A program made the translations under genes and the position numbers. Of a stretch of DNA of 64,000 nt, positions 36,538 to 50,380 are shown piece by piece (positions within the stretch are counted from its first letter, which is position 1; each line of letters opens with the position of its first letter). The notes under the pieces were generated by a model. It saw only the letters and a program-made list of their open reading frames with translations, made no database searches and was not told the DNA's origin. Source of the DNA: Zychaea mexicana (lineage: Eukaryota > Mucoromycota > Mucoromycetes > Mucorales > Lichtheimiaceae); NCBI RefSeq assembly GCF_025766255.1, contig NW_026516770.1:1-64000 (forward strand), given 5' to 3'.

Positions 36538-39061
36538 ATGTCGTTTTAGAAAAATGTAATTTTACCTTTTAATATACGTAGCTTTCCTTTTATTTATCTG
36601 TAGAACATATAAATTTTATGATTTGTTTTTTCTTTTAGCTGTTGTAAATGACTCTCTTATAAGAACCATTTGGCCTCCTCGCCAAATCGAGTAGCGCATC
36701 ACTTGCCGCCACAAAAAATTGAAAGCCGCTTAGTCATTCTGAGTGTACGGGAAAATATCTTCTGCTGGTAAACCGCTATACAGCTTGACATACATTTACG
36801 AGTATATGTAAATCAAAGAAGAATAACATTGCCCATTCAGTTCTTGTTGATGGTGTACTACGTAGTGCAGATATACCTGAATAGATCATGTAAACATTTT
36901 TCCTTTAGTATAAGCCTACTCATAACAGGAGAAGAACTTATCAAGACGGGAGGCAAAGTGATAAGCGACATTTAGTAATCACTAAAATGATCCAAATACC
37001 TCCTCCCTCCTTTTTTTAATGTAATGATTGAATTTTCGGAGCCGAGCAGTACAGTTGTACATCAGTGCAGGGTATAATCACAATCTCCCGCAACAAAATG
37101 TGGACGACACATCGATATACTCATTTTATACCATTGCTGCAACGGCATATAATCTCCCCTAATGATAGAAGCGTCTTTCACAAGAATTACTGCCTATTTT
37201 ACCATATTAATATGTCTCACCTTCTTTTTTTAAGTGATGTAAGCACACACGTAAGCGGAGCTAAATGGAGAATGTTGGATACAAATGCTGTTAGAAATCC
37301 AGGTACCACTGTATTACGACCAGTGGGGAAGAGAAGGTGTACATTTATATGTGCATGTAGAGTTTTCTTCTTTCGTTTCCCTTGTCTATTATTCAGATAC
37401 ACATCTTGTACTACCAAAACATGTAATACTGAGACTATCGTACATACTAAAATTTAGATTAAGCACTACATATGTGTAGTCAAAGCATAAACATACTATA
37501 GCTTAATATGCGCCATCACTGCGATTACAACTTAAGGAGGCGGAAGCAATTTATCAGTGCAAGTGTTCCCCTCTTTGATATGTTGAAATGCACTTACTCA
37601 ATGGAACATACATAAATTTTGCATGCATCATCACCACCGTCATGTACTTAATAACTTACGCCGCATTATGCTGCCAACCATGTGCTGCCACTATATATTC
37701 TTCAACAGATGGCAAAACATACGCACTTTTGAGGCAACGGCCGCTTTGCATGAATGGTACCTTAAGCGATGATTTTGACCACTAATTTCTGGTACGCACC
37801 TCTTTAATATTGTCATTTACTCCGGTGCTGGAAACTTAAAAGATGGAGAACCATGGTCAATTGGCAATATGTCAGCATTCACCACAAACCTTAGTGTGGT
37901 GTCTTATTGATCTGTCACCACTGCGGATCTATGCTGATAATACAAAACAGCAGTTGAAACATGGAAAACGCAATCAGCTATATTGCATTGCTTATCACTC
38001 GCTGAGCTCAAAGGTGGCGTTTTTTGTCCACTAGTCTATCTAGCATGGCGGCGCCTCGTTGTGTTATTACCATGCGTGAGTCTATCTATTTAGAGCTTAG
38101 TGACAAGAGGAATTGAATTAGACTGTTGGATAACATCCTAGCATTATTCACAAGTTTATTTTTACCATGAAGGCCAAATATCGGATCAGTCTGTTGTAAA
38201 TATTTTGGGGAAGGGGTGATCATTTCTAACGGGCCGATACCATAGCAGCACTTAGGAAAAAGCTAACAACTCTTTCCAGTTTCAAATTGATGACTTTTTG
38301 GATTTTACTTATTGTTTGCTGCAAGTTAAAATAAAAAACCTTTCAATCCGTCAATAGTACGACCCTGTTGTTGGTGCTTCTGCTGCTGTTGCGCAAGCGA
38401 GCACTAACACATTGATGCAACATTACCTAAAACGATTGGAATCAGCACCTGACTGCATATGACACAAGTTCGATTACCATGTTGTTGGTCATTTTGAGGC
38501 TTGTGACACCCGCCCATAGAACGAGGAGCTCCAATGTCACTAATACCAAAAAGAAAGAACACAGCTCGATACCAGATTATACTGAGCCATTTAATTTTCT
38601 GTCAGCTTCTAGTACACACCAGAATAACATCATCTTTTCTGCCCCCAAATACTAGCATCTATTGCTATTCATTTAGCAGGAAATAATAACGGTACAAAAC
38701 AATCAAGCAGGCACAAAAAAAAAGCAGGAAAACCCCGTTTGCGTTCACGGTGCCTCGGACAATAAGATTCACTTAATTTATACCACTCGCAAACCAGTAC
38801 TTCAAATTGATTTATTCGTAATAGATTTGATACTGTTTATAAGCATGCGCACATAGGCATATTTTATATGCGGCACGAAAAGCATAAAGAACTGATAAAA
38901 CATGCCGTATTCCATAGCAAACAATGGGTGCACTTATCACGTCGGAGTTCTTCACACCCATTGTGACTATCAGTTGTTGATGAAGGAGGCATTTAAAGGC
39001 CATTTTTCTTGGTTTCCTTTTCTTAGCTCTCTCTACATAACACATATCAAAATTTCATCCA
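36538..39061. other. Gene-poor region between VWA8 and the Q-rich gene
   Basis: AT-rich, with short frames only (for example 37065-37457 and 37588-37785). None has a domain or consistent splice context. The first ~100 nt hold the VWA8 3' untranslated region. Confidence 0.5.
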
Positions 39062-40890
39062 ATGCCAAAACTTTCTTCTACAACTGACACAGCAACTAGC
39101 ACAACTACAAATAATAAGGGGAAGGGTAAAGGTAATTCAGTCTCATAAATTTCCGCTTTTGTTTTATTGTTTGCTAAGTGCTCTACATAACCTGGAGCTT
39201 ACACTCTTTTTTTCCTTATACTTTTTCCATCTTTGCGCGGGTGCTATACTGGTTCCTATCTGCTATATTAGCATTACAGCCCATCTCCGTAGCCACCCGA
39301 GTACTTCCACCGCGCAAACGTGTCTCGGCTCTAGCATCTAGTAGCAACAATATCAGCCCTTCAAGTAGTAGCATAACATCACGCTCAACTTCAGCATCAT
39401 CGACCTCACCGCCACCGCCCCCAGCACTGGCAACAATAGCAGCGGCACAGACAACACAACAGGCGACGACAACTCCATCGCCACCAGTACCGACAGCGTC
39501 TCTATCAACATCGTCAGTGTCCTCTACGTCTTCATCTTCGTCATCATCTGCCTCGTCGCTGGACGGTATCGCACCTACCACGACAACAACAGCAACAACA
39601 ATACGTCGATTATCAGAGAGAAAATCCCATCTGCATCCATCTTATATAGCATATTCACCGCGTGCAGATCCCACCCTCTATATTGATCAGCTTGATACAC
39701 CAATGTCGGATGTCAGAGAAAACAAACGACGAGCACGGCCAATATCTTCATTTAGCGAACTAAACCTAGCACCACCTGTGCCCTCAAAGCGATCACGACA
39801 CCACCCACGGTCTCGAATTCATCATGCCCAACAGAAATATCAAGAACGACAAGAGGCCGCGGCTGCCGCTGCAGCAGCAGCAGCCAAGGCAGCAGCTAGT
39901 TCAATAGCATACCGACAGCGGCAACAGGAAAAGCAGGAGCAACAGCAACTATCACCGCCACGACCACAACTACAAAAACAAGTACATCAAGCACAACAGA
40001 AACAAACACAACAAACAGCTCAAGCCCAGCACAAACACCAGCAACAAAAAGCTACTTTGTCGTTTTCTTCTAAATCGTCGTCGGCAACGGCGGCAGCACA
40101 GTCTTCAATACATCGCCGTGGTCCGGAATATGCATATCCTCGTGATTCGCTTCAAGTACATTTAACCCAAGATCTACCAGTAATAGACGACAAACAGTTG
40201 AATGAGAAAGCCAAGGAGAAGGAGTATTGGCGGCGGCAACGACGCGTGTTTGTTCGTAGTCGTTTTATCACCAACGAAGAAGCAACAGCGATCGCTAATT
40301 CTGTATATAAGAGTAATCCCGTTGGACCACAAGATCGGATCGTCGTTACGTTTCAAGCTAACATTGCCAACTTTCGTTCAAAGTGGCGTAAGCTATTAAA
40401 AGAGCTTGTTAAAAGGTTTAGCGTGAGCAGGAACATGGTGACTGCCCAGGACAGTGAGCCGTTTGAACGTGAAGTACGCTCCAAGGTAATACTTAGGCCA
40501 AAGAAAACGCTAAGATAAAGACATAATTACCAGTATTACTGGGACATAGTAAATAGAATAATGTGAATATTGTTATTGCAACTAGTACAACTTTTCTAAC
40601 TCTCTGCTATTGCAACTACTATTGTTATCATTGACGTTTAGGTCGACACAGTTATGCTGCAAAGAGTATGGGGTCATTGGCTGTCTGATCCTTTTATTGA
40701 CGAAGAAGTATTCTATGCCAATCCGCAAAACGTGGAAACACTTACCGCTGTAACCGTGCAAGCCATTTGTGTCACACTTCGATATCACTATGGCTTCATG
40801 AAGGAACGCGACTTTCGCAAGCAACTGGATGATCTCGACAGATACACTCGAAATCTCGAATTACCCGACCCATTTTCCTCCGTTCAATAA
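39062..40890 (+). CDS. Q/S/A-rich hypothetical protein with basic C-terminal domain
   Basis: Three exons (39062-39131, 39272-40485, 40642-40890) give 510 residues, arithmetically exact. The first two thirds are low complexity: S/T/P-rich with a PPRKR patch, then poly-Ala and a long Gln-rich stretch. The last ~180 residues look folded: EYWRRQRRVFVRSRFITNEE, DRIVVTFQANIANFRSKWR, an acidic end in LQRVWGHWLSDPFIDEEVFY, and helices to the stop. Such a disordered Gln-rich region with a basic folded tail is common in chromatin or transcription co-regulators. I do not recognise the domain; nuclear function is inference. Confidence 0.7.
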
Positions 40891-41137
40891 ACACTTTTTT
40901 CCTTTTACTATGCTGCATATACACTTTGCTACTTCCGTCTTCCCTCCCCTCTGATATCTAATAACTCTGAATTAGTTTATTGCAATCTCATCCCAACCTC
41001 CTCAAACACAATCCACATCCGTGTATAAGAACTTTGCACAAGATTTATAAAAATTTACTAATAAGACAAAGGAAAAAAAATCATATCATATATTTAGTAT
41101 TTACAAAGTAGTGATCGTTTTGGTTGGCGGATAACAA

Positions 41138-44100
41138 TTATGGAAAGTAATTATCATGTGGACTGCCTATTGTTGATCGTGTAGTACTGCTGCCATTTAT
41201 GCTACTCGCATCATCTACTGCATAAGGTGGCGTTTCTGGAACTGCACCTGGCAGAGATTCCCATAGCTCTCTATTCAATGGGGTAATATCATATATCAGA
41301 CTACCCACAGCTTGCATGCTGGCGATATGTTCGGCCATAATGGTATTCGTCGACAAGTCGTGCACCGTATAATGGCGCTGGACTAATTTGTACCATTCAC
41401 GTGTCATTTGCTCGTAAAAGGATGTTTGCACCGATGTCAACTCGCCAATCAAAATGTCAAAATAAGTCGACGTAAGCTGGAAGAACTTGGGTAGTTCGTC
41501 CACGAGTTGAGCGTTGATTGACACGTATGCATCAGCCGAGTCTTGGAGTGCTTTGTCGGGAATGTCGCCTTTGGATTTTATGTCTCTGACCCGATCGTAA
41601 TCCAATAGCTTTTGAGCACGCTTGTTGATCACTTGTGCAGGGTTTTCAAAGACTTTGAGGAAGCCGTCAATCCGGCTGAAGACGTAGCCCTGAATCTTGG
41701 TATCCAATTCCCGTGCCATAACTGTGGCAAACATCGTAGCCGCTTGATGAAAATCCCGGATACTGTCCATACTTTTCACTCGAACACCGCCCCAGGTACC
41801 ATATACAACTTCTGCGTTTTCGGCAAACACACGAAGCATCTCAAAATGGTTTTTGACTTGCCGTACCCAGCCCTGAACATCACGAGCTAATTGTTGAGCA
41901 ATCAACTGCTGTTCTTCAAATCGTAGGTATAATGCGTCGAACGATGCGTCCTGTGTTGCTTCTGCTGAGAAACCTGTCACTTGTTTGAATCGTTGTGCGC
42001 GTCGTGTCAGCTTCTTATTAATACCATGGCTAAACGGAGTTCGTTGTTAGATTTGGTCTGCAGTTGGATGGGTGCCTCATATTATACAACTTACACAACC
42101 TATGAATAGCATGGTTTAGCGGATGAACTGGAAGAAATACGTACAAGCTAACACATACTATTGTAAGACAACACATACATTGATTTCGGTTTTCTTTTTG
42201 TCGCCCACAATTTTTTCGACAATATCTTTTCGTCGCTTGATCTCATTGATATGGTCTGCAACTTCTTGAATTTCTTGTGTTGCTGCCGCCAAATCGTCAT
42301 GGTCTGGATGTTCTGCTGATGTTAATAGGAATATTTCCTGTTCGGAACCAGTAATTAGAACCCTGTTTATCAGCTGCTGAGAGAGAAAAATCCTCTGTAC
42401 TTACTCGTAATAACAATGGGTATTTTAACACTCGCTGGACAGGCTTGATCAACATGCTTCCTAGATCCCAACTCGTCGTTTTTCCTTGCATTTGTTCTCG
42501 ACATTCCTGACATACATGTAATATCATCAGTATACTGCGCTTTTGAGAAATAAACTAGAAGCCAAGAATATACTCTTTACATTGAAAAACTGCTGTACAT
42601 CAGGGTGGCTATCTAGTTCCTGCAGTCTTAATACAGCATCTTCATGACGTTTGCAGTATTCGCAGTAAATATGATCAATGCGCGTCATCTGCATGAATAA
42701 TCAAAAGAGTCGGGTTATAATGCATACATACATACATACACCCGTTTACTGCAACGAGGAAACAAAAAGATAGTAAAGCACCCCTCCTCTTCGAACTTAC
42801 CATCTGTCGAAATGCCATACCGATCCTATCGTTTTCGTCATCACCACCATCACCTGCAGCGGAACCCAACAAATCCACGAATTCGCCTTCAAGACCGATT
42901 ATATCCAACAGATTTGAAAACAATATCTTGAGATCGGATTTGTCGAGAGGACAGCCATAAGAGGGGGAGGAGGCGCGATCATAGTAGACTTCTTTGACCA
43001 GCAACATGTCGTTTTGATACGCCTTCTCGGTCATGATCAGTTCTTGTATTACTTTGGAGCGTTTCATCTTGCGGTCTCCTCCTCCTTGCTTGATGTTATT
43101 GTTTCCGGATAACTGAGGAGATACAGGAAGCGAGTATTCGCTTGGTTCTTTAGAAACCACAGTGATAGAATCCTTGAGACTTGGCTGCTGCTGTTGTTGT
43201 TGTTGCTGACCGTTAAACCAGCTGGATAGAGCATTGCCATACTGCCATGCGCGTTTGGACGGTGATTCCAGAAAGGATGAGGATGCAGAAGATGTGGAGG
43301 TTGTGCTGTTGCCGGTGCCTGTCCTAGCAATCACAGGTATATGAAGGTTGGATGTGCTGTTGCTATCGGAAGAGTTGTTGCGGGTTTTTCGGAGTGCAGA
43401 GGAACGTGGAGAAGACGAGGGTCGTCGGAGGATGCTTGGTGGCCGTGCGGAAGCAGAGACGGCAACTGGCTGGTGCTGTTGCTGCTGTGGTAACGGTTGT
43501 TGTTGTTGCGGAGGCTGTTGTTGTTGTTGTTGTTGCTGGTAATCTTGGTCGATTATTTCGGCCTGTTCGAGTCGTTTGTTCAACTCGGCTACAAACGAGC
43601 CTGTTTTAGCTGCACCGTTATTACCGTTGCTGCTGCTCTCTTCCGTAGTAGAAGAAAGGGGTCTTGGCGCTACAGGTTTGCGTATATGTGATACCCGCTT
43701 GCTTGGCACCGGTGGCGGCGAAGTAGTGTTGGTATGGGACCGCCGCATACTGCTAGCATTATTATTATCATTTTTACTATTATTTGTGGTGTTGTAGACC
43801 GACTGTGGCCGTTTTGTGTGTGCTGGATAGACAGGTGGCGGGTGCTGTTCTTTTTGCTGGAAGCGGGCACGAATGTCAGCAAAAGCAAGCGGCGTCTGAT
43901 CAATGTCGCTATTATTCGTATTGTTTTTGTTATTGTCTTCCTGGGATTGGAAACTCGTCACTGAAGTGGCAATGGTGGCTGTACTAGCTGGTGACTCGGA
44001 TGATGGACTGGGCAATTGGGAATCGTTGTTGTGACGTACGTGGGTGGACGAGATGCGGAGCGACGGAGGTTTGGTCGGTAATGCTGGTCGGTATGATCGA

Positions 44101-44252
44101 TGCACTGGTTGCTGTTCATGTTCAAAGACGCGCGAAAGGCGATTTACAGAGCCGTCTCTATGAGGGAAATTGCCAGAATTGGGTGGAGGAGGTGGTCCAC
44201 GATGACGAGGTCTACTTTCCAGCGTGCTGAAAAAGGCATCAGAGTTGGCCAT
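41138..44252 (-). CDS. Rho-family guanine nucleotide exchange factor, DH-BAR type
   Basis: Six exons (44252-42801, 42688-42581, 42506-42405, 42376-42179, 42099-42095, 42029-41138) give 918 residues with an exact codon total. Residues 1-410 are disordered: proline-rich segments (RHRGPPPPPN), poly-Gln and Ser-rich tracts. The DH domain starts at KRSKVIQELIMTEKAYQNDM and contains LKILFSNLLDIIGLEGEF and the signature LIKPVQRVLKYPLLLR. A BAR domain follows (INKKLTRRAQRFKQVTG to MTREWYKLVQRH), without a PH domain. This DH-BAR order is that of dynamin-binding-protein/S. pombe Gef1-type exchange factors acting on Cdc42 at curved membranes and polarity sites. Exon 5 is 5 nt. Exon 4 adds an atypical insert (QLINRVLITGSEQEIF) after the DH signature, which may instead be partly intronic. 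Confidence 0.9.
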
Positions 44253-46314
44253 TCGTCTTTTTGTTGTTCTTTTCCGTGCTAGTCGAGAGAAAGAAGACCG
44301 TCAGTATTCAAAGTAATGCTTCCAGCCCTCACTTTATGTGTGAGTGTGTGGGGACCATGCTAGAACTCCGCTGTAATGTGTATGCGTAAATCAGTAGTAA
44401 TAAAGCCAGGGAACATTGAAGGTTTATGTTACTGGTAAATATCGCTAATCGTAACACACTTGTATATATTTATAGCATGAATACAGCATGCATACAACTG
44501 TCTTTGGCTCCAAGCAATACGCTCAGTGTTAATCTTTTCCAACTACCGTAAAATGATGAATTTGGTGAGTGTGTGCAAACTAAACAAGCACTGAGAAAAG
44601 CTGGTCGCACAAAATTTGCTCGTAATCAGTCGCTACTTTCTGTGATGAGCTACTTTATGGTAGCAGTAGTATAATACTCAAACGATTTGGTGGAAATATA
44701 TAGAGCAAAATATAACGAGTAGTCGGCTACTTTCTACCTTTGGTACGCCTACGCTCTTCCAGGGCAAGGAATAGAAAACTTAGGAGAGTGGGTCTCTGCA
44801 TTAATTGCAGAAACACCAGTATACTGCGTGATTAAGAGCTCTGGTGTTTTGTTATATAATGATGATTTGAAACGTAAATTTGCACCCAGAAAAGAAAGAT
44901 GTAGCAGTTTCATATCTTATTCTAAACAACAACATTGGCAATATCCGCATTATTTTTTCTTTGACCACATCAACTACACAGACACTACATCGAAAGTCAG
45001 ATCGGCAGCTCAAGCCAGTATGTCTATAAGGTTTGCTTTTTTAAGAAGACCTTAGTCCTTCGCACGTTATACGTCAAACGAATTTTTTAACGACGCTTTG
45101 ACAAGGCAAATCTTGCCCAGGGAAGCCTCGGTTAGGCGAGGATATGACGTACAGAGAGCAGCTTGCATCAGCTATGACAGAAAATGCTACCCAAGTATAC
45201 ATGAATAGGTACGTTTGTTACACCTTTGACGGAATTCGCTACAGCTTGGAAAGAAGGGTTAAGACTTAAATAGAATACCAGCACTGATCGTGAACAGGAT
45301 GGCTACTTCTTTCAGAAATACCACGAGCATTTTGAATGTCTGGAGCATTAGTCCGGTGGCTTTTCTTAGCATCGGTTACAATGCTGTAGTTTATAGTCTA
45401 TACCCGAGATACTGTTTTAGATGACAAACACTGTGTAGGCAAGACTTGTCTTATATTTAGAGCTGCTACTACGTGAATCTGCTCCATGCGTAGAATCTGA
45501 GCTTTTTAACAAGTCTATCATTGTTGCAAGAATCTGTATAGATTTTGTCGCTTCTGCTCGCTCTTAAATCTATATGCATATTAGTATGTAGAACTTTAGC
45601 CTATGATTTTCCAATTAGTTAATAGAAAAAAGGCAAGATCGATATGATCACTTTTAAGATGGAGCTACAAGATTACGTGTATGCGCAAGAGTCTAGAACA
45701 TCCAAGTACAAGCAAGACGTGATTTTGATGGAGTATCTGATTTGGTCAGCAAGCTTACTGTATCAGACACGACGATTCGCCCGCTCCTGGTAGAAAAGAG
45801 TACACTCGTGCAAAAAGTAGACTTCAGAAAACTGGGAGTTTAGTCCGCCTAAGCTGTCGCTGTCAGGCAGGTGTGATGCCGAGAAAGGAAGGTGGCCTTA
45901 CACACTCACAAGAATTTGGATCGCGCGACCTCTTTGTGAGAGCGACACCAACGCCTATTATTCTGTACACACTTCCTTTTTACAATGGATGAATGTAAGA
46001 TGACTGTTGCGCGTAAGCAGGTCCCACTCCTTACTTGTTTAACGAACCAAATATGAAAAACTCACCAAAGTCCTTTCTTTCAAACAATACATGAATATTT
46101 TCATGTTAAGCAGATGCTCAAAGGTTTGCCACTTGAACAATTTATGCGTACAGAGGAAGTGAAGGAAAGACTCTGACAGTATATTGATACTTCCACATGC
46201 ATAACTTTAGGTCATTTTGGCGAAGACGTGGACTAAAGTTTCCTGGGAGGTATGTAAAAATAGTGCATACAGGAATGGTCAAGGCGAGGAGGAATTATAA
46301 AACGGTTAATAACA
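44253..46314. other. Gene-poor region with coding-like remnants
   Basis: A frame near 44790-45055 (EWVSALIAETPVYCVIKSSG...) and another near 45650-45790 (KMELQDYVYAQESRT) look like worn coding sequence, but lack starts, splice sites or known domains. They may be fossils of an old mobile element. Confidence 0.35.
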
Positions 46315-48685
46315 TTGCAAAGCGGATCCACGATTGCCACCACCACCACCACTACTACTACCAATACTACTACTAGTGTCAGCATCGTTCCCAACAATTC
46401 ATCGTCAGCTATCTCGTCTGCTGAAGGCAAAGTGGTTGTTGGTGCCCGCTACAACTATACTAGTCTTGTAACTAGCCAACCCTACCACCCACAACAACAA
46501 CAACAACAGCAACATCACCAACAACATAATAATTCAACTGCGCCTATGCTACCTTCTCAATACCCACCGTCATCACACACACTATCATTTTCTCCCAAAA
46601 AGAAGAAAAAATCTCGCGAAGTCATGTCAACCGCTGCATCATCGTCCCTTCACCAGCGTTCTACGCCTTCACCACACAAATCCTTTGATGCGTTTTTGAA
46701 GGATACGAACGATGAATGGAGTGACGAACTTGGGTATGACAGCTTACCAAAAGGTGGCATTACTGGCTCACCAGCATTACATCCGCCTTCTTCAACGCCA
46801 CAGGAACGAAAAGGGACGTCGCCATTGTCGTCTCCTCCTGCGCATCCACAACCATTACCATCACCGACTTTACCATCCAAAATCCAGGCATTCTCACCAC
46901 CTAGCAGTAGCCGCAAAAGTAGTGGCATCCCCGCAGCTGGAATCAAAGCAGACATAGAACAACGTATTCAAGGTGAGTGTAGGCGGATCGAGCTGCCTAT
47001 CTGATGAAAAACAAAAATAAAAAAAAGTAAACTTATAAGATGATGCCGAATAGATCCTACCAACATTATTAAAAGCATCGAACCGGATACTGCCCATGAT
47101 CTTGTAAAAACAAAAAAGTTCAAGGATATTCTCTCACAAGCAAATGTAGATTTAGGTATTGGGAAGGGAAGACCTTTAACATATGTAGACTGCGTATAAC
47201 TTGTGTTAAACTGACAATTTTTGCTGATAATACTGTTATCCTTAGCTGCCCTGAAACGAATAAGCTGGAGTGGGATCCCTAGAGAATTTCGGCCAGTGGC
47301 ATGGCAACTGTTACTAGTATGTATGCTGCGGAAGGATTCTGTTTATTCATGGTTCTATGCTGGGACAGATTATTTTGTTAATGAAGGTGATCTTTTCCAT
47401 GTAAATGTAGGGCTATTTACCGTGCAACTCGGCAAGACGAGTGACAGCATTAGCACAAAAGCGGAAAGAATACGCAGATAGTGTAGCTGCGTCCTATGCC
47501 CGGGGTACAGCAGGCTTGGATCAAGCACTGTGGCACCAAATTCATATTGATATCCCCCGCACTAATCCAGGTGTTCCGTTGTACCAATACGAGGCTACAC
47601 AACTGGTAAACTACTATGCTCATTTTGATATTTCAGAAACGGGAATGCCTTTACCAAACTGTATGCCATTTTCAGTGTTTAGAGCGCATTTTATACCAAT
47701 GGGCAATCAGGCATCCGGCAAGCGGATATGTTCAAGGCATCAATGACTTGGTAACCCCCATATTTGAGGTCTTCCTGTCTGCCTATATCGGTGAGTTTGA
47801 CTGGGCTGTAAAAAAGGAGAAGAATGGACGGAAAGAAAGAAAAGAGGGAAAAGGGGTAGAAAATAAAAAGAAGGGTTTGATACCTTGGACGTAAGGAGGG
47901 ATCGAAGAAAGAATAGGCTGACTTTTTTTATGACAAATGTAATTGACAGATGACGATCCTGAGGAGTATGACGTGAGCCAATTGGACCCAGCAGTTTTAT
48001 CTGTGATAGAAGCCGATAGCTTCTGGTGTCTGTCGAAATTGCTGGATGGCATACAAGATAATTACACATTTGCACAGCCAGGTATCCAACGACAAGTGGC
48101 AACTCTTAAAGATTTGGTGTCCCGAATTGACGGTATAGTATATAAAGCAAATATATAGCCGAAATGCACAATGATAATGTGATACGATATGATGACGGTA
48201 ACTCACATTTCGTTCTTGAATTTAAATTCATGCTTCCTGCTTGCTACTAAGCTCGTCTTGCAAGCCACCTGCAGCAAGAAGGTATTCAATTCATCCAGTT
48301 TGCCTTCCGCTGGATGAACTGTCTGTTGATGCGTGAAATGCCACTGAGGAGCACAGTGCGGATGTGGGATACGTATCTTGCCGAAGGGTCGTCTGAAGGA
48401 TTCTCGGAATTCCATGTTTATGTATGTGCGGCTTTCCTGGTTAAATGGTCGGAGCAGCTGCAGACGCAGGACTTTCAGGTAAGGCAGAGACAGAAAAGTT
48501 GGCACTGTTGCGTGCATTCTTTTTTTTAAGCATGCAGCCTAACCCAAAATCTAAATTAGGGCATCATGATTTTTCTTCAACAACTGCCGACACAGGACTG
48601 GAACGAGCAGGATGTCGAACTGCTTCTGTCTGAAGCTTACATGTGGAAGACCTTGTTCCATAATGCGCCTAGTCATCTCAAATGA
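46315..48685 (+). CDS. GYP1: Rab GTPase-activating protein, TBC domain, Gyp1/TBC1D22 type
   Basis: Eight exons from 46315 (46972, 47054-47155, 47246-47316, 47411-47605, 47676-47790, 47950-48132, 48252-48478, 48560-48685) close exactly in frame. The N-terminal ~220 residues are low complexity: T-, Q- and S/P-rich. The TBC domain begins ISWSGIPREFRPVAWQLLL. It carries the arginine finger in HIDIPRTNP, the glutamine finger in SGYVQGINDL, and ends with IMIFLQQLPTQDWNEQD and the family-typical ending NAPSHLK. Gyp1-type proteins inactivate Ypt1/Rab1-like GTPases at the Golgi. The true start is uncertain: the frame is open from 46315 but its first ATG is at 46546, so an upstream exon is possible. 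Confidence 0.9.
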
Positions 48686-49629
48686 ATGCACAAAAAGCTT
48701 TTTTAAATATATACGCTCTCCTTCTATGTAACTTGTTCCAGCTATCCAGCTACCCATCTATCCATCTATCTATCCCTTGTCTCTGCTATTGCTACTGTAC
48801 CACTCATCCACTATTCCAACTCCTTCTCTGTTTACCCTCCTATGCGCAGCATCATGGTAGTTAGTAGCAGTGGAAGAATAGCCCCCCTCTTGCTTTCTGT
48901 GTTCTCTGCACCACCATCATCCCCGAAACCATTTGCTCCCCTTTGCTTCCTATTTCAACTCCGGCCCAACTTTGTCAAAAATAATCTCGATCTAATTATT
49001 TATTCTTTACGCATCATTACTCATTTGTCAATATCTCCCTACATGCACAACGTAACAAACTCCTACTCCTTAACCGAGATTGCGGAACATTGTCTATTTG
49101 TTTTTTACCTTTTTACTTCAATTTGTTTTTGCTCATGTCAAATTGGTTTTGCTGTGCTGTCTTAAACCTGTTCATTTATTTGGAACTAACAAAAAATGAG
49201 CGAAAGAGAGAGAGAGAGGGAGGGAGGAACCATGAAAGAAATTTGTACATGATGTTAAACGAAAAAAGAGTTAACCCGAGAGTAGGAAGAAGTGGTGCGG
49301 AAAATATAAACATAGCGAGCTGTGAATGAGGAAAAAAGAGAGAAAGCATGAAGAAAATTTGCATACAATGAACGAATATGTGTGTGTGTGTGTGTGTGTT
49401 GATGGGGTTGAGCTGTTTACAGTGTGTGGCTAATGAAGAAATGATAAAGCAGAGGAGAATAGAAACAGTATAAAACATGGAAACTAAAATACAAGGAATA
49501 CATCATAATGAGCGTGCTGAGTGGTTGCTTTTTTTGTTTTGGAATTTTTTCTGTTCAAAACGAGTGTACGGGCTGATGGATACTAGGACAAAAGTATTGC
49601 GGTGATGCTGGAGGAGAAGTGTGCCTTTT
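48686..49629. other. Intergenic between convergent genes; GT microsatellite
   Basis: 3' flanks of the TBC gene and the zinc-finger gene. Holds a CTATCTATC-rich stretch near 48750 and a (GT)n tract at about 49380-49399. No gene seen. Confidence 0.5.
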
Positions 49630-50380
49630 TTAGCTCATGATACTGACGTAAGGGAAGAAGGAGTCAGCAGGTCGGTGGCTCAGAGGTGGAAGTTGCTGAT
49701 GGTGCGGTGGAGAAAGAGGAGGGGTCGGGCATAAAAAAGCCGAAGAAGCGTACAGTGGAGGACTTTTGTCGGTGGATGGCTCGAGCGGCTGAAGCTTCAT
49801 GCTTGTCGGTGATGAGGGCGAAGGCGAGCACATCAGCTGAGGCAAAACAGCCGGCTGCTCGTCGAGAGGCGAGTTTAATGGCGAAATCACCGATGGATAA
49901 GGCTCGAAGCAAGGCCGTGATAGTTGGTGCTGCTTGATATTTCGAGTCAATTGATGGTTACGTCTCGATTTCGGCGAGAGATGGGTGCGGTAATGCTGCA
50001 TCATGTTGTCTTGGCGAGAGAAACGAGAAGGACAGCCCGGATAAAGACAGTGAAAGTTCTTTTCGCCTGTATGGATACGATTATGCCGTGCTAAGTGCCC
50101 ACTAAAGAAATAAATGATATGTAAGTAAATATGTCACGCACTGGTTGTATTGATATCTGCAGTATATCTACCTAGTAGTGAAGCTCTTGTTGCATCCTGG
50201 CTCTGTACAGTGGTACTTGCGTCGCCCAGTCGAAGATTGGCGACTAGCAGTAGCGCGTAAGAAGTCGGTAGATGGAGCGGGAGGAGGAGGTGGTGGCGAT
50301 GAAGGTGAAGAATAGGTACTGTTGTTTAAAAGACTGATCTGTCTGCCGCTGGCGTCTTTAATTGAAAGAGGGGATTCCAT
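49630..50380 (-). CDS. C2H2 zinc-finger repressor, Nrg1-like
   Basis: Two exons (50380-50172, 50101-49630) give 226 residues. After an S/P-rich start (MESPLSIKDASGRQ) come two C2H2 fingers. The first is split by the intron (KYHCTEPGCNKSFTTS then GHLARHNRIHTGEK). The second is FHCLYPGCPSRFSRQDN with MMQHYRTH. The GHLARHNRIHTGEKN...QHYRTH arrangement is characteristic of fungal Nrg1/Nrg2 repressors, which recruit Tup1-type corepressors to glucose- or morphogenesis-regulated genes. The C-terminal half is proline/serine-rich. An ATG further upstream would add a hydrophobic, unlikely leader, so 50380 is preferred. Target genes are unknown. Confidence 0.88.

Noticed and set aside
41043..42002. Possible frameshift at the start of the BAR domain
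   Set aside because: Rechecking the bases and summing the exon lengths showed the frame is continuous.
43348..43964. Plus-strand ORFs with Cys or Leu/Val runs
   Set aside because: Shadows of the poly-Gln and Asn codons of the Rho-GEF N-terminus.
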